Shown: positions 1 to 8,470 of the stretch, piece after piece
How the letters are laid out: each line of letters starts with the position of its first letter
How positions within the stretch are numbered: position 1 is the first letter of the stretch
NCBI GenBank assembly: GCA_023417315.1
Contig: JAEZFW010000042.1
Coordinates: 1-43,624, forward strand
DNA length: 43,624 nt
Reading direction: 5' to 3'
Origin: Pseudomonadota bacterium
Lineage (GTDB): Bacteria > Pseudomonadota > Gammaproteobacteria > Steroidobacterales > Steroidobacteraceae
Program-made: the position numbers and the translations under genes
Notes under the pieces: model-generated
Seen by the model: the letters and a program-made list of their open reading frames with translations, nothing else
Told to the model about the DNA's origin: nothing
The model's database searches: none

Positions 1-25
1 CCCGCCCCCGCCCCCCCCCCCCCCC
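1..25. other. C-rich homopolymer at window edge, probable assembly artefact
   Basis: The first 25 bases are C interrupted only by two G. Read on the minus strand this is a poly-G tail that begins in the middle of malQ and would encode a run of glycine/arginine where the family has a normal helix. Poly-G tails with scattered C are typical of two-colour Illumina chemistry at fragment ends, so I read this as a contig end rather than real sequence. A genuine simple-sequence tract cannot be excluded from the sequence alone. Confidence 0.7.
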
Positions 26-122
26 GAGACTCGAGTGAGACTTCGCGCAGCTCGCCACGCCAATCTCGATACGACTGCCCGATGCCGTGCAGAGCAGCCA
101 ATTGTTCGATGGGATGCGTCAT
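1..122 (-). CDS. malQ: 4-alpha-glucanotransferase (amylomaltase), N-terminal fragment
   Basis: Partial gene that runs off the left edge; too short to be obvious as an open frame. From the ATG at 122 the minus strand reads MTHPIEQLAALHG, then a GQSYRDWRGELREVSLESR segment, which matches the start of proteobacterial MalQ (an LAALHGI-type helix followed by Y-D-W-GE and a REVSLE segment). MalQ moves maltodextrin chains between acceptors and releases glucose in the cytoplasm, which fits its place directly after glgX, 72 bases downstream and in the same direction. Only about 33 residues are credible; past base 25 the frame enters the poly-G tract. The call rests on a short stretch plus operon context. 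Confidence 0.7.
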   Translation of the reverse strand, partial: MTHPIEQLAALHGIGQSYRDWRGELREVSLESRGGGGAGA

Positions 123-194
123 TGCCAATGTGAAGCCCCCTTCGATGCTTGCTTACGGTTCAACGCGAAAGGAGTATAGACATCGTGCGAGCGC

Positions 195-2363
195 TCACCG
201 CGGCGGCAGTGTGAAGCCCAGCCGCACGCTCGGCGGGGCATCGCCATCCGCGAGCAATGCGGATGAATGTGCCGCGACGACGAACTGCCCGCCAGCATGA
301 ATCGATGCACCCAGATCGTTCGCCCGCCATCGCGCCGTATCGAACACCGTGCGCCACACGGCGCCCGTCTTCGGCTCGGGAAGCTTGAACTCGACAGGGG
401 CGCTGCTCGCATTGCACAGAAACAGCAAATGCCCGTTGGGTGTTCCATAGGGGTCCGAGAAGGCGTGCCCCACCAGCACGCCGATCGCGCGCGCCGCGTG
501 ATCGTGCCAATCAGACGCACTCAGCTCGTGACCGCTTGGATGACGCCAACTCACATCCTTGTGCTCGCGGTCAACTTGACGCGCACCTTTGAGGAACGTA
601 TCTCGCCGCAGGCCTGCGGCTTGTTTGCGCAGCGTGAGCAATTGCCGTACGAACGCGGTGAGCCAGATGCGCCGGCTCGCGAGATTCCAATCGATCCAAC
701 TGATCTCGTTATCCTGACAGTACGCGTTGTTGTTGCCGTGCTGTGTGCGGCCGAATTCATCGCCGGCTTGCAACATCGGCACGCCTTGCGATAGCAGCAA
801 TGTCGCGAGCATGTTGCGAATCTGACGCTCGCGCAGCTCGATGATGGCCGGCTCCTCCGTAGATCCCTCCACACCGCAATTCCAACTCAAATTGTGATTG
901 TGCCCATCGTGATTGTCTTCCAGATTGGCTTCATTGTGCTTCTGCTCGTAAGCCGTCGCATCGTACAGCGTGAACCCATCGTGACAGGAGACGTAATTGA
1001 TGCTCGCCGTCGGACGGCGACCGCGGCTTCGAAACAAATCGCTCGACCCCGCGAAGCGTTCGGCGAAGCTGCCGAGATTGCCTGTGTTGCCGCGCCAGAA
1101 GCCACGCATCGTGTCGCGATACAAATCGTTCCACTCTGCCCACCCGGCAGGAAAGTGACTCAGTTGATAGCCATCGGGGCCGATGTCCCACGGCTCAGCG
1201 ATGAGCTTCGTGTAGCGCAGCGCGGGCTCCGCGGCGACTGCCTTGAAGAATCCCCCATCCGTCCGGAAACGACCGTCGTCGCGGCCGAGCACGGCAGCGA
1301 GATCGAAACGAAAGCCATCGACATGCATCTCTTCGACCCAGTACCGCATGCAGTCGATGATGAGTCGGCGCACCGCGGCGTGCGCGATCGCGATCGTGTT
1401 GCCGGTACCCGAGCGATTGATGTAGTGACGCAGGTTCGAGGGCTCGAGACGGTAGTAGGCTGCATTGTCGAAACCACGCAAGCTCAGCGTCGGGCCTGCT
1501 TCGTTTCCTTCGGCTGTGTGATTGAACACGACATCCAGGATCACTTCGAGGCCCGCCGCATGCATCGCTTTGACCATCGTCTTGAACTCGGTCACGGCGT
1601 CGCGAACCGCATACTGAGGCGCAGGTGTAAACCATGCGAGCGGGTTATAGCCCCAGTAGTTCGTAAGTCCTTTGTCGACTAGAAACTTCTCTGGGACGAA
1701 CGCCTGCACTGGCAAGAGCTCAACGGTCGTGACGCCGAGCTGCTTCAGATAGTTGAGCACCGCAGGATGCGCCAGACCCAGATACGTGCCACGCAGCTCT
1801 TCCGGCACGTGAGGATGCAGCTTCGTGAATCCTTTGACGTGCATTTCGTAAATGACGGTGTCGCGCCATGGCACCGCGGGGGACACGTCTTCGCCCCAAT
1901 CGAACTGGTCTGAGACGACTCGCGCCTTGTAGTTGAACGGCGCGCTGTCTGCGGTGTCGGGCGCATCGACTTCGGCATTCGGGCTGTAGCCCAGCACTGG
2001 AGATTGCCAGTGGAATGTGCCCGCAAGTGAGCGCGCGTACGGGTCGAGCAGCAGCTTGTTCGGGTTGTAACGCAGACCATGCGGCGGGTCATAGGGGCCA
2101 TGGACGCGAAAGCCGTACACGAGACCGGCAGCACCGTGCGGCCGCGGCAAGAATCCATGCCACACGTGCTCGGTGCGCTCAGGCAAATCGATGCGCGTAA
2201 GCTCGCGCTCACCCTGGGGATCGAAGAGGCACAGCTCGATGCGTGTCGCGCCGCTCGAGTACACGGCGAAGTTCACACCGTCGTTCGAAAGTGTCGCCCC
2301 AAGCGGCGTGGGTGCTCCGGGTTGAAGCTCGATATGGCTATAGTCGTTTTGAATCGCGTTCAT
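195..2363 (-). CDS. glgX: Glycogen debranching enzyme GlgX (GH13 isoamylase type)
   Basis: Cytoplasmic enzyme that hydrolyses alpha-1,6 branches of glycogen limit dextrin after phosphorylase trimming. The 722-residue protein has an N-terminal CBM48-like beta domain (about 15-110, with GATLSNDGVNFAVYS) followed by a GH13 TIM barrel. The three expected acidic residues are visible: D354 in GFRFDLA, E390 in LIAEPWD, D462 in SCHDGFTL. A GTG lies immediately before the ATG at 2363; I chose the ATG. There is only a 25-base gap to the glgB stop upstream, so it is co-transcribed with glgB and followed by malQ. Length is normal for GlgX/TreX family members (650-750). Confidence 0.96.
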   Translation of the reverse strand: MNAIQNDYSHIELQPGAPTPLGATLSNDGVNFAVYSSGATRIELCLFDPQGERELTRIDLPERTEHVWHGFLPRPHGAAGLVYGFRVHGPYDPPHGLRYNPNKLLLDPYARSLAGTFHWQSPVLGYSPNAEVDAPDTADSAPFNYKARVVSDQFDWGEDVSPAVPWRDTVIYEMHVKGFTKLHPHVPEELRGTYLGLAHPAVLNYLKQLGVTTVELLPVQAFVPEKFLVDKGLTNYWGYNPLAWFTPAPQYAVRDAVTEFKTMVKAMHAAGLEVILDVVFNHTAEGNEAGPTLSLRGFDNAAYYRLEPSNLRHYINRSGTGNTIAIAHAAVRRLIIDCMRYWVEEMHVDGFRFDLAAVLGRDDGRFRTDGGFFKAVAAEPALRYTKLIAEPWDIGPDGYQLSHFPAGWAEWNDLYRDTMRGFWRGNTGNLGSFAERFAGSSDLFRSRGRRPTASINYVSCHDGFTLYDATAYEQKHNEANLEDNHDGHNHNLSWNCGVEGSTEEPAIIELRERQIRNMLATLLLSQGVPMLQAGDEFGRTQHGNNNAYCQDNEISWIDWNLASRRIWLTAFVRQLLTLRKQAAGLRRDTFLKGARQVDREHKDVSWRHPSGHELSASDWHDHAARAIGVLVGHAFSDPYGTPNGHLLFLCNASSAPVEFKLPEPKTGAVWRTVFDTARWRANDLGASIHAGGQFVVAAHSSALLADGDAPPSVRLGFTLPPR

Positions 2364-2388
2364 CACCGCGATAGTGACGCATTCTCAT

Positions 2389-4296
2389 TCACTCAGCCAC
2401 CCACACTACCATCCCGAGCGGCGGTAGGGTGAGGCGAATGCGTGCAGGAAATTCGCGCCAAGGCTCGCCCTGCGCTTCAGTGTGCGTCTCCTTGGCGTAG
2501 CCCGACCCACCGAACGCTGGATCATCGCTATCCAGGAGCTTTCGATATCGTCCCGCGTGCGGCGCGCCGAAGATGTATCCGTCGCGCGGCACTGGTGTGC
2601 AATTGAATACGATCAGAAGATGCGTGCCCTCCTCGCCAGGCAACCGCTGGCGCATGAAGGCGAACACGCTCTCATCGCCGTTGTCCGCTTCGAGCCAGCG
2701 GAAACCTTCCCACTGATGCTCGCTGGCGTGTAGCTCAGGAAACTCGCGGTAGATGCGATTGAGCGTGCGATTCCAGGCTTGGAGCTGCTGATGGTGCGGG
2801 TGCTGTAAAGCGGCCCAGGCGAGATCTTCGTAGTCGCGCCACTCGTGCCATTGGCCGAACTCACCGCCCATGAACATGAGCTTCTTGCCTGGATGCATCA
2901 TCATGTAGCCGATGAGCAAGCGATAGTTTGCGAGCTTGCGCCATTCATCTCCGGGCATCTTGTCCAGGAGCGAGCGCTTGCCGTGCACCACTTCGTCGTG
3001 CGAGAGCGGCAGGATGAAATGCTCCGAGAATGCGTAGACGAACGAGAATGTGATCAGGTGATGATTGTGGCGACGGTAGATCGGATCGAGCGCCATGTAG
3101 CGCAGCGTGTCGTTCATCCATCCCATGTTCCATTTGAAATGAAAGCCGAGCCCACCGAGGTGGACGGGCCGACTCACGCCCGCGTAGGCCGTCGACTCCT
3201 CGGCCATCATCAACACGCCCTGGAAATAGTGGCCGACCGTCCAATTGAGCTGCTTCAAGAACTCGATCGCTTCGATGTTCTCGCGGCCGCCATATTGATT
3301 CGGTGTCCATTCTCCCGGCTGGCGTGCGTAGTCGAGATAGAGCATCGAGGCCACCGCATCTACTCGCAGTCCATCGATGTGATACATCTCGAGCCAGAAG
3401 AGCGCGTTCGCGATCAGGAAATTGCGGACTTCGTGACGACCGTAGTTGAAGATCTTCGTGCCCCACTCCATGTGCTCGCCGCGACGCGGATCCTCGTGCT
3501 CGTATAGATAAGTACCGTCGAACTCCGCCAGTCCATGCGCATCTCTCGGGAAGTGCGCAGGCACCCAGTCCATGAACACACCGATCCCGGCTTGATGCAG
3601 TCGATCGACGAATCGCATGAAATCTCGAGGCGTGCCGTGCCGCGCAGTCGGCGCAAAATGGCCGAGCACTTGATAGCCCCACGAGCCATCGAACGGATGC
3701 TCCGCGACACCGACGATCTCGACGTGCGTGTAACCCATGTCGAGCGCGTACGGGATCAGTTGATCGGCAATTTCATCCCAGGTCAGAAATGCAGGTTGGC
3801 GATGCCAGGAGCGGCGCCAGGAACCGGGATGGAATTCATAGATCGATATTGGAGCTCGCAGCGGATCCCACGCACGTCGCCGCGCAAGCCACTCCCCGTC
3901 AGTCCACTCGTAACCCTCGATGTCCGCCACGATCGAGGCATTGTCCGGACGCAACTGCATCTGAAACCCGTACGGGTCCGACTTCATCAGCAAATGGCCG
4001 TGCCGCGTCAGAATCTCGAATTTGTACAAAGCGCCGGGCCGCACCTCCGGCACGAACGCCACCCACACACCCGATGAACCGCGCGGCTCCATAACGTTGA
4101 GTCGGCCGTCCCACGCGTTGAAGTCGCCGACGACGCTCACTCGCTTTGCGTTGGGCGCCCACACGGCGAAGCGTGTGCCGCGCACAGCGTGCTCGGTGAC
4201 CACGTGCGCACCAAGCTTCTGATAGATATGGTGATGATTGCCTTCGCCGAAGAGGTGAAGGTCGAGATTGGTGAGATCGGTAGCTGAATTGGACAA
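2389..4296 (-). CDS. glgB: 1,4-alpha-glucan branching enzyme GlgB
   Basis: Forms alpha-1,6 branch points in glycogen by cleaving an alpha-1,4 chain and transferring it. The 635-residue protein has a CBM48 domain (FAVWAPNAKRVSVVGDFNAWDG, written here as two motifs FAVWAPNA and VVGDFNAWDG, about 43-65) and a GH13 barrel with D313 (GLRVDAVAS), E366 (MMAEEST) and D434 (LSHDEVVHG), spaced exactly as in E. coli GlgB. It is the short type lacking the extra N-terminal beta domain of the roughly 730-residue enzymes. No ATG exists upstream or in the first 60 codons; the only plausible start is TTG at 4296, with no good ribosome site. The repeat element between glgP and glgB runs right up to this start. 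Confidence 0.96.
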   Translation of the reverse strand: MSNSATDLTNLDLHLFGEGNHHHIYQKLGAHVVTEHAVRGTRFAVWAPNAKRVSVVGDFNAWDGRLNVMEPRGSSGVWVAFVPEVRPGALYKFEILTRHGHLLMKSDPYGFQMQLRPDNASIVADIEGYEWTDGEWLARRRAWDPLRAPISIYEFHPGSWRRSWHRQPAFLTWDEIADQLIPYALDMGYTHVEIVGVAEHPFDGSWGYQVLGHFAPTARHGTPRDFMRFVDRLHQAGIGVFMDWVPAHFPRDAHGLAEFDGTYLYEHEDPRRGEHMEWGTKIFNYGRHEVRNFLIANALFWLEMYHIDGLRVDAVASMLYLDYARQPGEWTPNQYGGRENIEAIEFLKQLNWTVGHYFQGVLMMAEESTAYAGVSRPVHLGGLGFHFKWNMGWMNDTLRYMALDPIYRRHNHHLITFSFVYAFSEHFILPLSHDEVVHGKRSLLDKMPGDEWRKLANYRLLIGYMMMHPGKKLMFMGGEFGQWHEWRDYEDLAWAALQHPHHQQLQAWNRTLNRIYREFPELHASEHQWEGFRWLEADNGDESVFAFMRQRLPGEEGTHLLIVFNCTPVPRDGYIFGAPHAGRYRKLLDSDDPAFGGSGYAKETHTEAQGEPWREFPARIRLTLPPLGMVVWVAE

Positions 4297-4431
4297 GGCG
4301 GTAGACCGTAAGCTGAGGGCGGTAGCCAGACGAAGATAGCAATCCCGCGCAGGTGGCTACAGTTCAATCGCCGTAACCCACCGCACGCCTCTTACTCTGG
4401 CTACAGCCTACAGCCTACCGCCCACAGTCTT
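4297..4431. repeat. Word-hairpin element 1 (7-bp word CTACAGC) between glgP and glgB
   Basis: Fills the whole gap from the glgP stop codon to the glgB TTG start. Right arm 4398-4429 is a tandem run of CTACAGC, CTACAGC, CTACCGC; left arm 4298-4330 is its imperfect inverse (GGCGGTAG, then GGCGGTAGCCAGA). The loop is about 65 bases. The same word family recurs at 30630-30739 and inside lhr at 38811-38845. No U-tract follows either arm, so it is not a classical intrinsic terminator. Confidence 0.8.
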
Positions 4432-6903
4432 CTAGAGAACCGGCTTGATGCCCCAGATCGTATCCGCGTACTCGCGAATACTGCGATCGCTCGAGAATGG
4501 ACCCATGCTCAAAGCGTTGATCACGGATTTGCGCGCCCACTCCTCGCGATTGCGGAAGAGCTGATCCACTCGCGCCTGGGCCGCGGCGTAAGAGTCGAAA
4601 TCCGCAAGCACCATGAAATGTTCCCCGTCGCTCATGAGACGCTCGGTCACCGATTTCGAATCGAAGATGTTGTCGGGAGTGAAATGGCCTGAGTCGAGCG
4701 TCTCGATCGCGCGCTTCAACTCCGGATTCCTCGAAACGACTTCCCACGGCGAATAGCCGCTCGCGCGCCGCGCTACGACTTCCTCGGCGGTCATGCCGAA
4801 GATGAAGATGTTCTCATCGCCGACTGCGTCCTTGATCTCGATGTTGGCCCCATCGAGCGTACCGATCGTCAAAGCGCCACTCAGTGCCAGCTTCATGTTG
4901 CCGGTGCCCGAGGCCTCCATTCCTGCCGTGGAAATCTGCTGCGACAGATCCGCCGCCGGCATGATCTCTTGAGCGAGCGACACGTCGTAGTCAGGCAAGA
5001 AGCACAGCTTCAGCTTGTTGCCGATGCGTGCGTCTGAGTTGATGACACGGGCGATGTTGTTCGTGAGCTTGATGATCGCTTTCGCCATGTGATAGCCAGG
5101 TGCGGCCTTGCCGGCGATGAGGACCACGCGAGGCACGATGTCAGCGCTCGGATCATCGAGGATGCGCAGGTAACGCGACACGACGTACACCAGATTCAGG
5201 AGCTGGCGCTTATATTCGTGAATGCGCTTTACCTGCACGTCGAACATCGCATCTGGATCGACGTCCACGTTGAGCAACTGTTGGATCGTTCGGGCGAGTC
5301 GCTGCTTGTTGGCTCGCTTGATCGCGCGAAATCGTTCGCGGAACTCAGGGTCGTCGGCTGCCCACTTGAGGCGTTCCAGATCCTCAAGATCGTTCTCCCA
5401 TGCGGAGCCGAGCTTTTCCGTCAGAAGGTCTGCCAGCCCCGGGTTGGCCTGCTTGAGCCAACGTCGCACGGCAATGCCGTTCGTGACGTTCGTAAAGCGC
5501 TCGGGCCACATCTGCGCGAAATCCGCAAAGATCGTCTCGCGCATGAGGCGCGAGTGCAGCTTCGCAACGCCATTCACTTTGTGGCTGCCGACGACGGACA
5601 GATACGCCATACGCACGCGTCGATCGCCTTCTTCGTTGATGAGCGACATGCGCCGACGCCGATCGAGATCGTTCGTATACTTCGCGCTCACCTGTTCGAG
5701 GAAATCGCGATTGATCTGGTAGACGATCTGCAGATGACGCGGCAGGAGTCGCTCGAAGAACGACACGGGCCAGGTCTCCAGTGCCTCCGGCAATAGTGTG
5801 TGATTCGTGTAGCCGCACACCTTGCGTGTGATGTCCCACGCGACGCTCCACTCGAGCCCGTAGATATCGACGAGCAGGCGCATGAGCTCAACGATCGTGA
5901 GCGCTGGGTGCGTATCGTTGAGCTGGATCGCAACCGCATCAGCGAGCTCTCGCAAGTGCCGACGGTCCGAGAGATGTTGCGCGAGCATGTCTTGCAAGGA
6001 GGCGCTCACACAGAAGTACTGTTGTTTGAAGCGAAGCTCTTTGCCTTGCGGGGTGGAATCATCCGGATACAGCACGCGCGACAAGTTCTTCGCATCGACT
6101 TGGTCTTGCACCGCACCGGGGTAGTTGCCCGCATTGAAGGCGTCAATTTTGAACGGCGTAATCGCACGTCCTGACCAAAGCCGCAGGTGATTGACCGTCG
6201 GGCTGCGATTGCCCGGGATCAACAGATCGTACGCGACGGCCCAAACATCGTGAGTGTCGACCCACTCGTAGCGCACACGCCCCTTATCGTCGCGAGTCGC
6301 TTGGCAATGACCGCCAAAGCGCACGCGGTAGCGAACACCGCCGCGACCGCTTTCCCAAAAGTTCTGCACGCCGAGCCAAGAGCTCGCGACCTCGCGCTGT
6401 GCGCCATCTTCGCCGATGACTTGCGTGAAGATCCCGTAGTCATAGCGGATGCCGTAGCCGGTGGCGGCGTAACCGAGCGTCGCAAGCGAATCCAGAAAGC
6501 ACGCAGCCAAGCGACCGAGGCCGCCATTGCCTAGCCCAGGATCTTCTTCCTCAGCGGCGATCTGCTCGAGATCGTGCCCGAACGTTTGCAGCGCCTCGCG
6601 CACTTCCTCCAACAAACCATTGTCGAACGACGACAGCGCATTGATGAGGCTGCGGCCGAGCAGGAATTCCATCGAGAGATAGCAAACGCGCTTCACATGC
6701 GCACGCGCGACACGATTCGCGGTCGAGATCCAGCGTTCGGCAAGCTCCTCGCGGATCGCGATTGCGAGTGCATCGTAGAAATCGCGGCGTGTCGCGGTAG
6801 GAAGCGCTTTGCCGAGCGAGCGATGCAATCGGTCGATGATCGCCTCGCGCACTCTGCCAGGCTGAAAGGCGACCGAAGACCCGATAGGAGAAAGTGAAGC
6901 CAT
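4432..6903 (-). CDS. glgP: Glycogen/starch/alpha-glucan phosphorylase
   Basis: Releases glucose-1-phosphate from the non-reducing ends of glycogen using phosphate and pyridoxal phosphate. The 823-residue protein is full length (family about 800-840). The PLP-binding lysine is K671 in EASGTGNMKLALSGA, followed by the family motif TIGTLDGANIE; the N-terminal VCYLSMEFLLGR and the GLGNGGLGRLAACFLDS signature are also present. I chose the ATG at 6903 (MASLSPIGSS); the frame stays open to a GTG at 6951, but those 16 residues look like leader. It is first in the operon glgP-glgB-glgX-malQ, so the promoter should lie between 6904 and 7070, where a repeat element sits. Confidence 0.97.
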   Translation of the reverse strand: MASLSPIGSSVAFQPGRVREAIIDRLHRSLGKALPTATRRDFYDALAIAIREELAERWISTANRVARAHVKRVCYLSMEFLLGRSLINALSSFDNGLLEEVREALQTFGHDLEQIAAEEEDPGLGNGGLGRLAACFLDSLATLGYAATGYGIRYDYGIFTQVIGEDGAQREVASSWLGVQNFWESGRGGVRYRVRFGGHCQATRDDKGRVRYEWVDTHDVWAVAYDLLIPGNRSPTVNHLRLWSGRAITPFKIDAFNAGNYPGAVQDQVDAKNLSRVLYPDDSTPQGKELRFKQQYFCVSASLQDMLAQHLSDRRHLRELADAVAIQLNDTHPALTIVELMRLLVDIYGLEWSVAWDITRKVCGYTNHTLLPEALETWPVSFFERLLPRHLQIVYQINRDFLEQVSAKYTNDLDRRRRMSLINEEGDRRVRMAYLSVVGSHKVNGVAKLHSRLMRETIFADFAQMWPERFTNVTNGIAVRRWLKQANPGLADLLTEKLGSAWENDLEDLERLKWAADDPEFRERFRAIKRANKQRLARTIQQLLNVDVDPDAMFDVQVKRIHEYKRQLLNLVYVVSRYLRILDDPSADIVPRVVLIAGKAAPGYHMAKAIIKLTNNIARVINSDARIGNKLKLCFLPDYDVSLAQEIMPAADLSQQISTAGMEASGTGNMKLALSGALTIGTLDGANIEIKDAVGDENIFIFGMTAEEVVARRASGYSPWEVVSRNPELKRAIETLDSGHFTPDNIFDSKSVTERLMSDGEHFMVLADFDSYAAAQARVDQLFRNREEWARKSVINALSMGPFSSDRSIREYADTIWGIKPVL

Positions 6904-6966
6904 AGTGCTCTTGATTAACGGTACTGCGAGCTTTGATACAGAAGGCTGCACGAGCCGTCACGGATC

Positions 6967-7053
6967 GTGTAGATGTGTAGGTTGTGGACGTGTGTAGGAT
7001 GAGCCCCGTTTCGAGGCCTACACGTCCGCACGTCTACACGTCCAACACGCGCC
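6967..7053. repeat. Word-hairpin element 2 (8-bp word ACACGTCC)
   Basis: Lies between the lipoprotein gene stop and the glgP start. Left arm 6967-6999 is built of GTGTAGAT/GTGGACGT words; right arm 7015-7053 reads ACACGTCC, GCACGTCT, ACACGTCC. The right arm is the imperfect inverse of the left, with a loop of only about 15 bases. It occupies most of the space where the glgP promoter is expected. Confidence 0.75.
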
Positions 7054-7070
7054 TGCGTAGACACGCCGCG

Positions 7071-7700
7071 TCACTTAACGCCGCTGACTCGCTCTTCGAG
7101 GATGCGCCAGGAGCCGGCTTCGCGGATCAAGATCAGCTCTTTGCGCAGGGAATTTGCTCCGAAGTTCTGCACGAATCTCGCGATCCGCCGATCGGAGCCG
7201 TCGGGCTCGACTCGCAACCCTTCGACCATCGGCTCGGGCACCGGTCCCGTTGCCACCTGCTCGCGACGCTGCTCCAACCACGCTGCGCTGCTAGCGGTGT
7301 CGGTCGGTGCTTGAAACTTCGTCGAGTACAACTCGATGACGGCGTCAGCCTCGCGGTTCGCCCAGGCCTGCGCCCAGCTTGCAACCACCTCTTCAGGCGA
7401 GCGTGCCACGGTCCCGGCGGAACGGAAATAAGACGGTGGCTCATCCAAACATGAGCCGCGGTCCACCTTTCGGGAGGTGTCGCTTTCGGGGATCGACAAG
7501 CTCTCGGAACGATTCGGTGCCGACAACCCATCCGGCACGCGCAAAGGTGGATTGTTACGTGCCGAGAGATAGGGGTCATTTGGATCGACGCAGCTGCGAT
7601 CGCCGCCGCCACATGCCGCGAGCAGCGGTAAACAGGCAATGCCCATGGCGAGAGCTCGCACTTTCCATGCGGTTCGCTCGAAAATCCATCCGATATTCAT
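7071..7700 (-). CDS. Lipoprotein with SnoaL/NTF2-like (nuclear transport factor 2-type) domain
   Basis: Predicted secreted lipoprotein of 209 residues. From the ATG at 7700 the N-terminus has a charged start, a hydrophobic stretch (VRALAMGIACLPLLAAC) and a lipobox LLAAC followed by GGGD, so the mature protein is lipid-anchored. The C-terminal half (about residues 100-205) starts with PEEVVASWAQAWANREADAVIELYS and ends with a REAGSWRILEERV strand pair, the pattern of NTF2-like/DUF4440-type cone folds seen in L,D-transpeptidase-associated and stress proteins. No catalytic residues can be assigned. A TTG three codons upstream (7709) is an alternative start. It is followed downstream by element 2 and then glgP, in the same direction. 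Confidence 0.8.
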   Translation of the reverse strand: MNIGWIFERTAWKVRALAMGIACLPLLAACGGGDRSCVDPNDPYLSARNNPPLRVPDGLSAPNRSESLSIPESDTSRKVDRGSCLDEPPSYFRSAGTVARSPEEVVASWAQAWANREADAVIELYSTKFQAPTDTASSAAWLEQRREQVATGPVPEPMVEGLRVEPDGSDRRIARFVQNFGANSLRKELILIREAGSWRILEERVSGVK

Positions 7701-7895
7701 GTAGCTCAAAGTGTCTTGGCGCTGCAGAGCGGTGACGGTTTTGTGAGTAGTTTCCGCGCAACGGCGCGTCCCGGAGGCGGCCGGTAACGTACCGTCGCGG
7801 GGCGGGGAAGTCCAGTCGGAGCCGCTGCTGGGACGCCGCCCGCCGCACCTGGTGCTTACATCAGGACCGACGCGCCGCCTACAAGTTCCTGGCGC

Positions 7896-8360
7896 CTAGC
7901 CGAGTCTGGGCTCGCATTTGAGCTCGGTCTTCACGGAGCTGGCGATGAAGCACTCGTCGTGAGCACGCTCATGAAGGTGCGCAAATTCCTCTGCGGATGG
8001 CCGCTTGCCCGAAAACATCACGACGGGTCTCAACGTCACCTCGGTGATGGCGGCTTTGCCTTCAGCATTCTTGCCCAGCACGCCGGATGCTTCGTCCTCA
8101 TAGGTTTCCACGACGAATCCCGCCGTGGCGGCGAGCGATAGAAACCACAGCATGTGACAACTCGAAAGGGATGCAATGAATGCTTCTTCAGGATCGACCG
8201 CCGAGGGGTCAGAGAGCGGCACGCGCACGACATGGGGCGAGCTCGAGCCTCGAACGACGGCGCCGCCATCGAAGTGCCACTCGTGCGCGCGGCTGTAGCG
8301 ATTATCTGAGAAGACTGCGCCGTCGCGACGCCAGCGAATGGTTGCAAGGCAGATAGCCAA
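7896..8360 (-). CDS. OsmC family peroxiredoxin-like protein
   Basis: Small OsmC/Ohr-superfamily protein (154 residues) that in characterised members reduces organic hydroperoxides in the cytoplasm using a pair of cysteines. Visible signatures are RYSRAHEWHFDGG, a central SLSSCHMLWFL helix with the first conserved cysteine, and ECFIASSVKTE carrying the second. The start is TTG at 8360: no ATG precedes the conserved start and a GGAG lies about 8 bases upstream of the TTG. The next gene upstream (minus strand) is the PAS-GGDEF-EAL gene, separated by word-hairpin element 3. This is the general OsmC branch rather than Ohr; the substrate is not determined by sequence. Confidence 0.9.
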   Translation of the reverse strand: MAICLATIRWRRDGAVFSDNRYSRAHEWHFDGGAVVRGSSSPHVVRVPLSDPSAVDPEEAFIASLSSCHMLWFLSLAATAGFVVETYEDEASGVLGKNAEGKAAITEVTLRPVVMFSGKRPSAEEFAHLHERAHDECFIASSVKTELKCEPRLG

Positions 8361-8375
8361 GGCGTGTGCTCCGCA

Positions 8376-8470
8376 AGGTGACAGGGTGACGAGGTGACGG
8401 AGTGACGAAGTCAGATTCTATGCGGCTTCTTCCTGCTTCGTCACTCCGTCACTCCGTCACCTCGTCACTT
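8376..8470. repeat. Word-hairpin element 3 (8-bp word GTCACTCC)
   Basis: Left arm 8376-8417 is a run of GGTGACAG, GGTGACGA, GGTGACGG, AGTGACGA; right arm 8436-8470 is the inverse (GTCACTCC twice, then GTCACCTC, GTCACTTC). The loop is about 18 bases. The right arm overlaps the 3' end of the PAS-GGDEF-EAL gene and supplies its last codons (V-T-R-stop). About 30 bases of the right arm are identical to the right arm of element 7 at 20.1 kb. Confidence 0.88.

Noticed and set aside
894..1682. 262-codon plus-strand frame inside glgX
   Set aside because: Antisense to the GH13 barrel, no motif. Shadow.
2845..3507. 220-codon plus-strand frame inside glgB
   Set aside because: Antisense to GH13 active-site motifs. 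Shadow.
4297..4431. Element read as an intrinsic terminator of glgP
   Set aside because: No T-run follows either arm, and the arms have tandem structure that terminators lack. The lpxR and lon terminators in this window look quite different.
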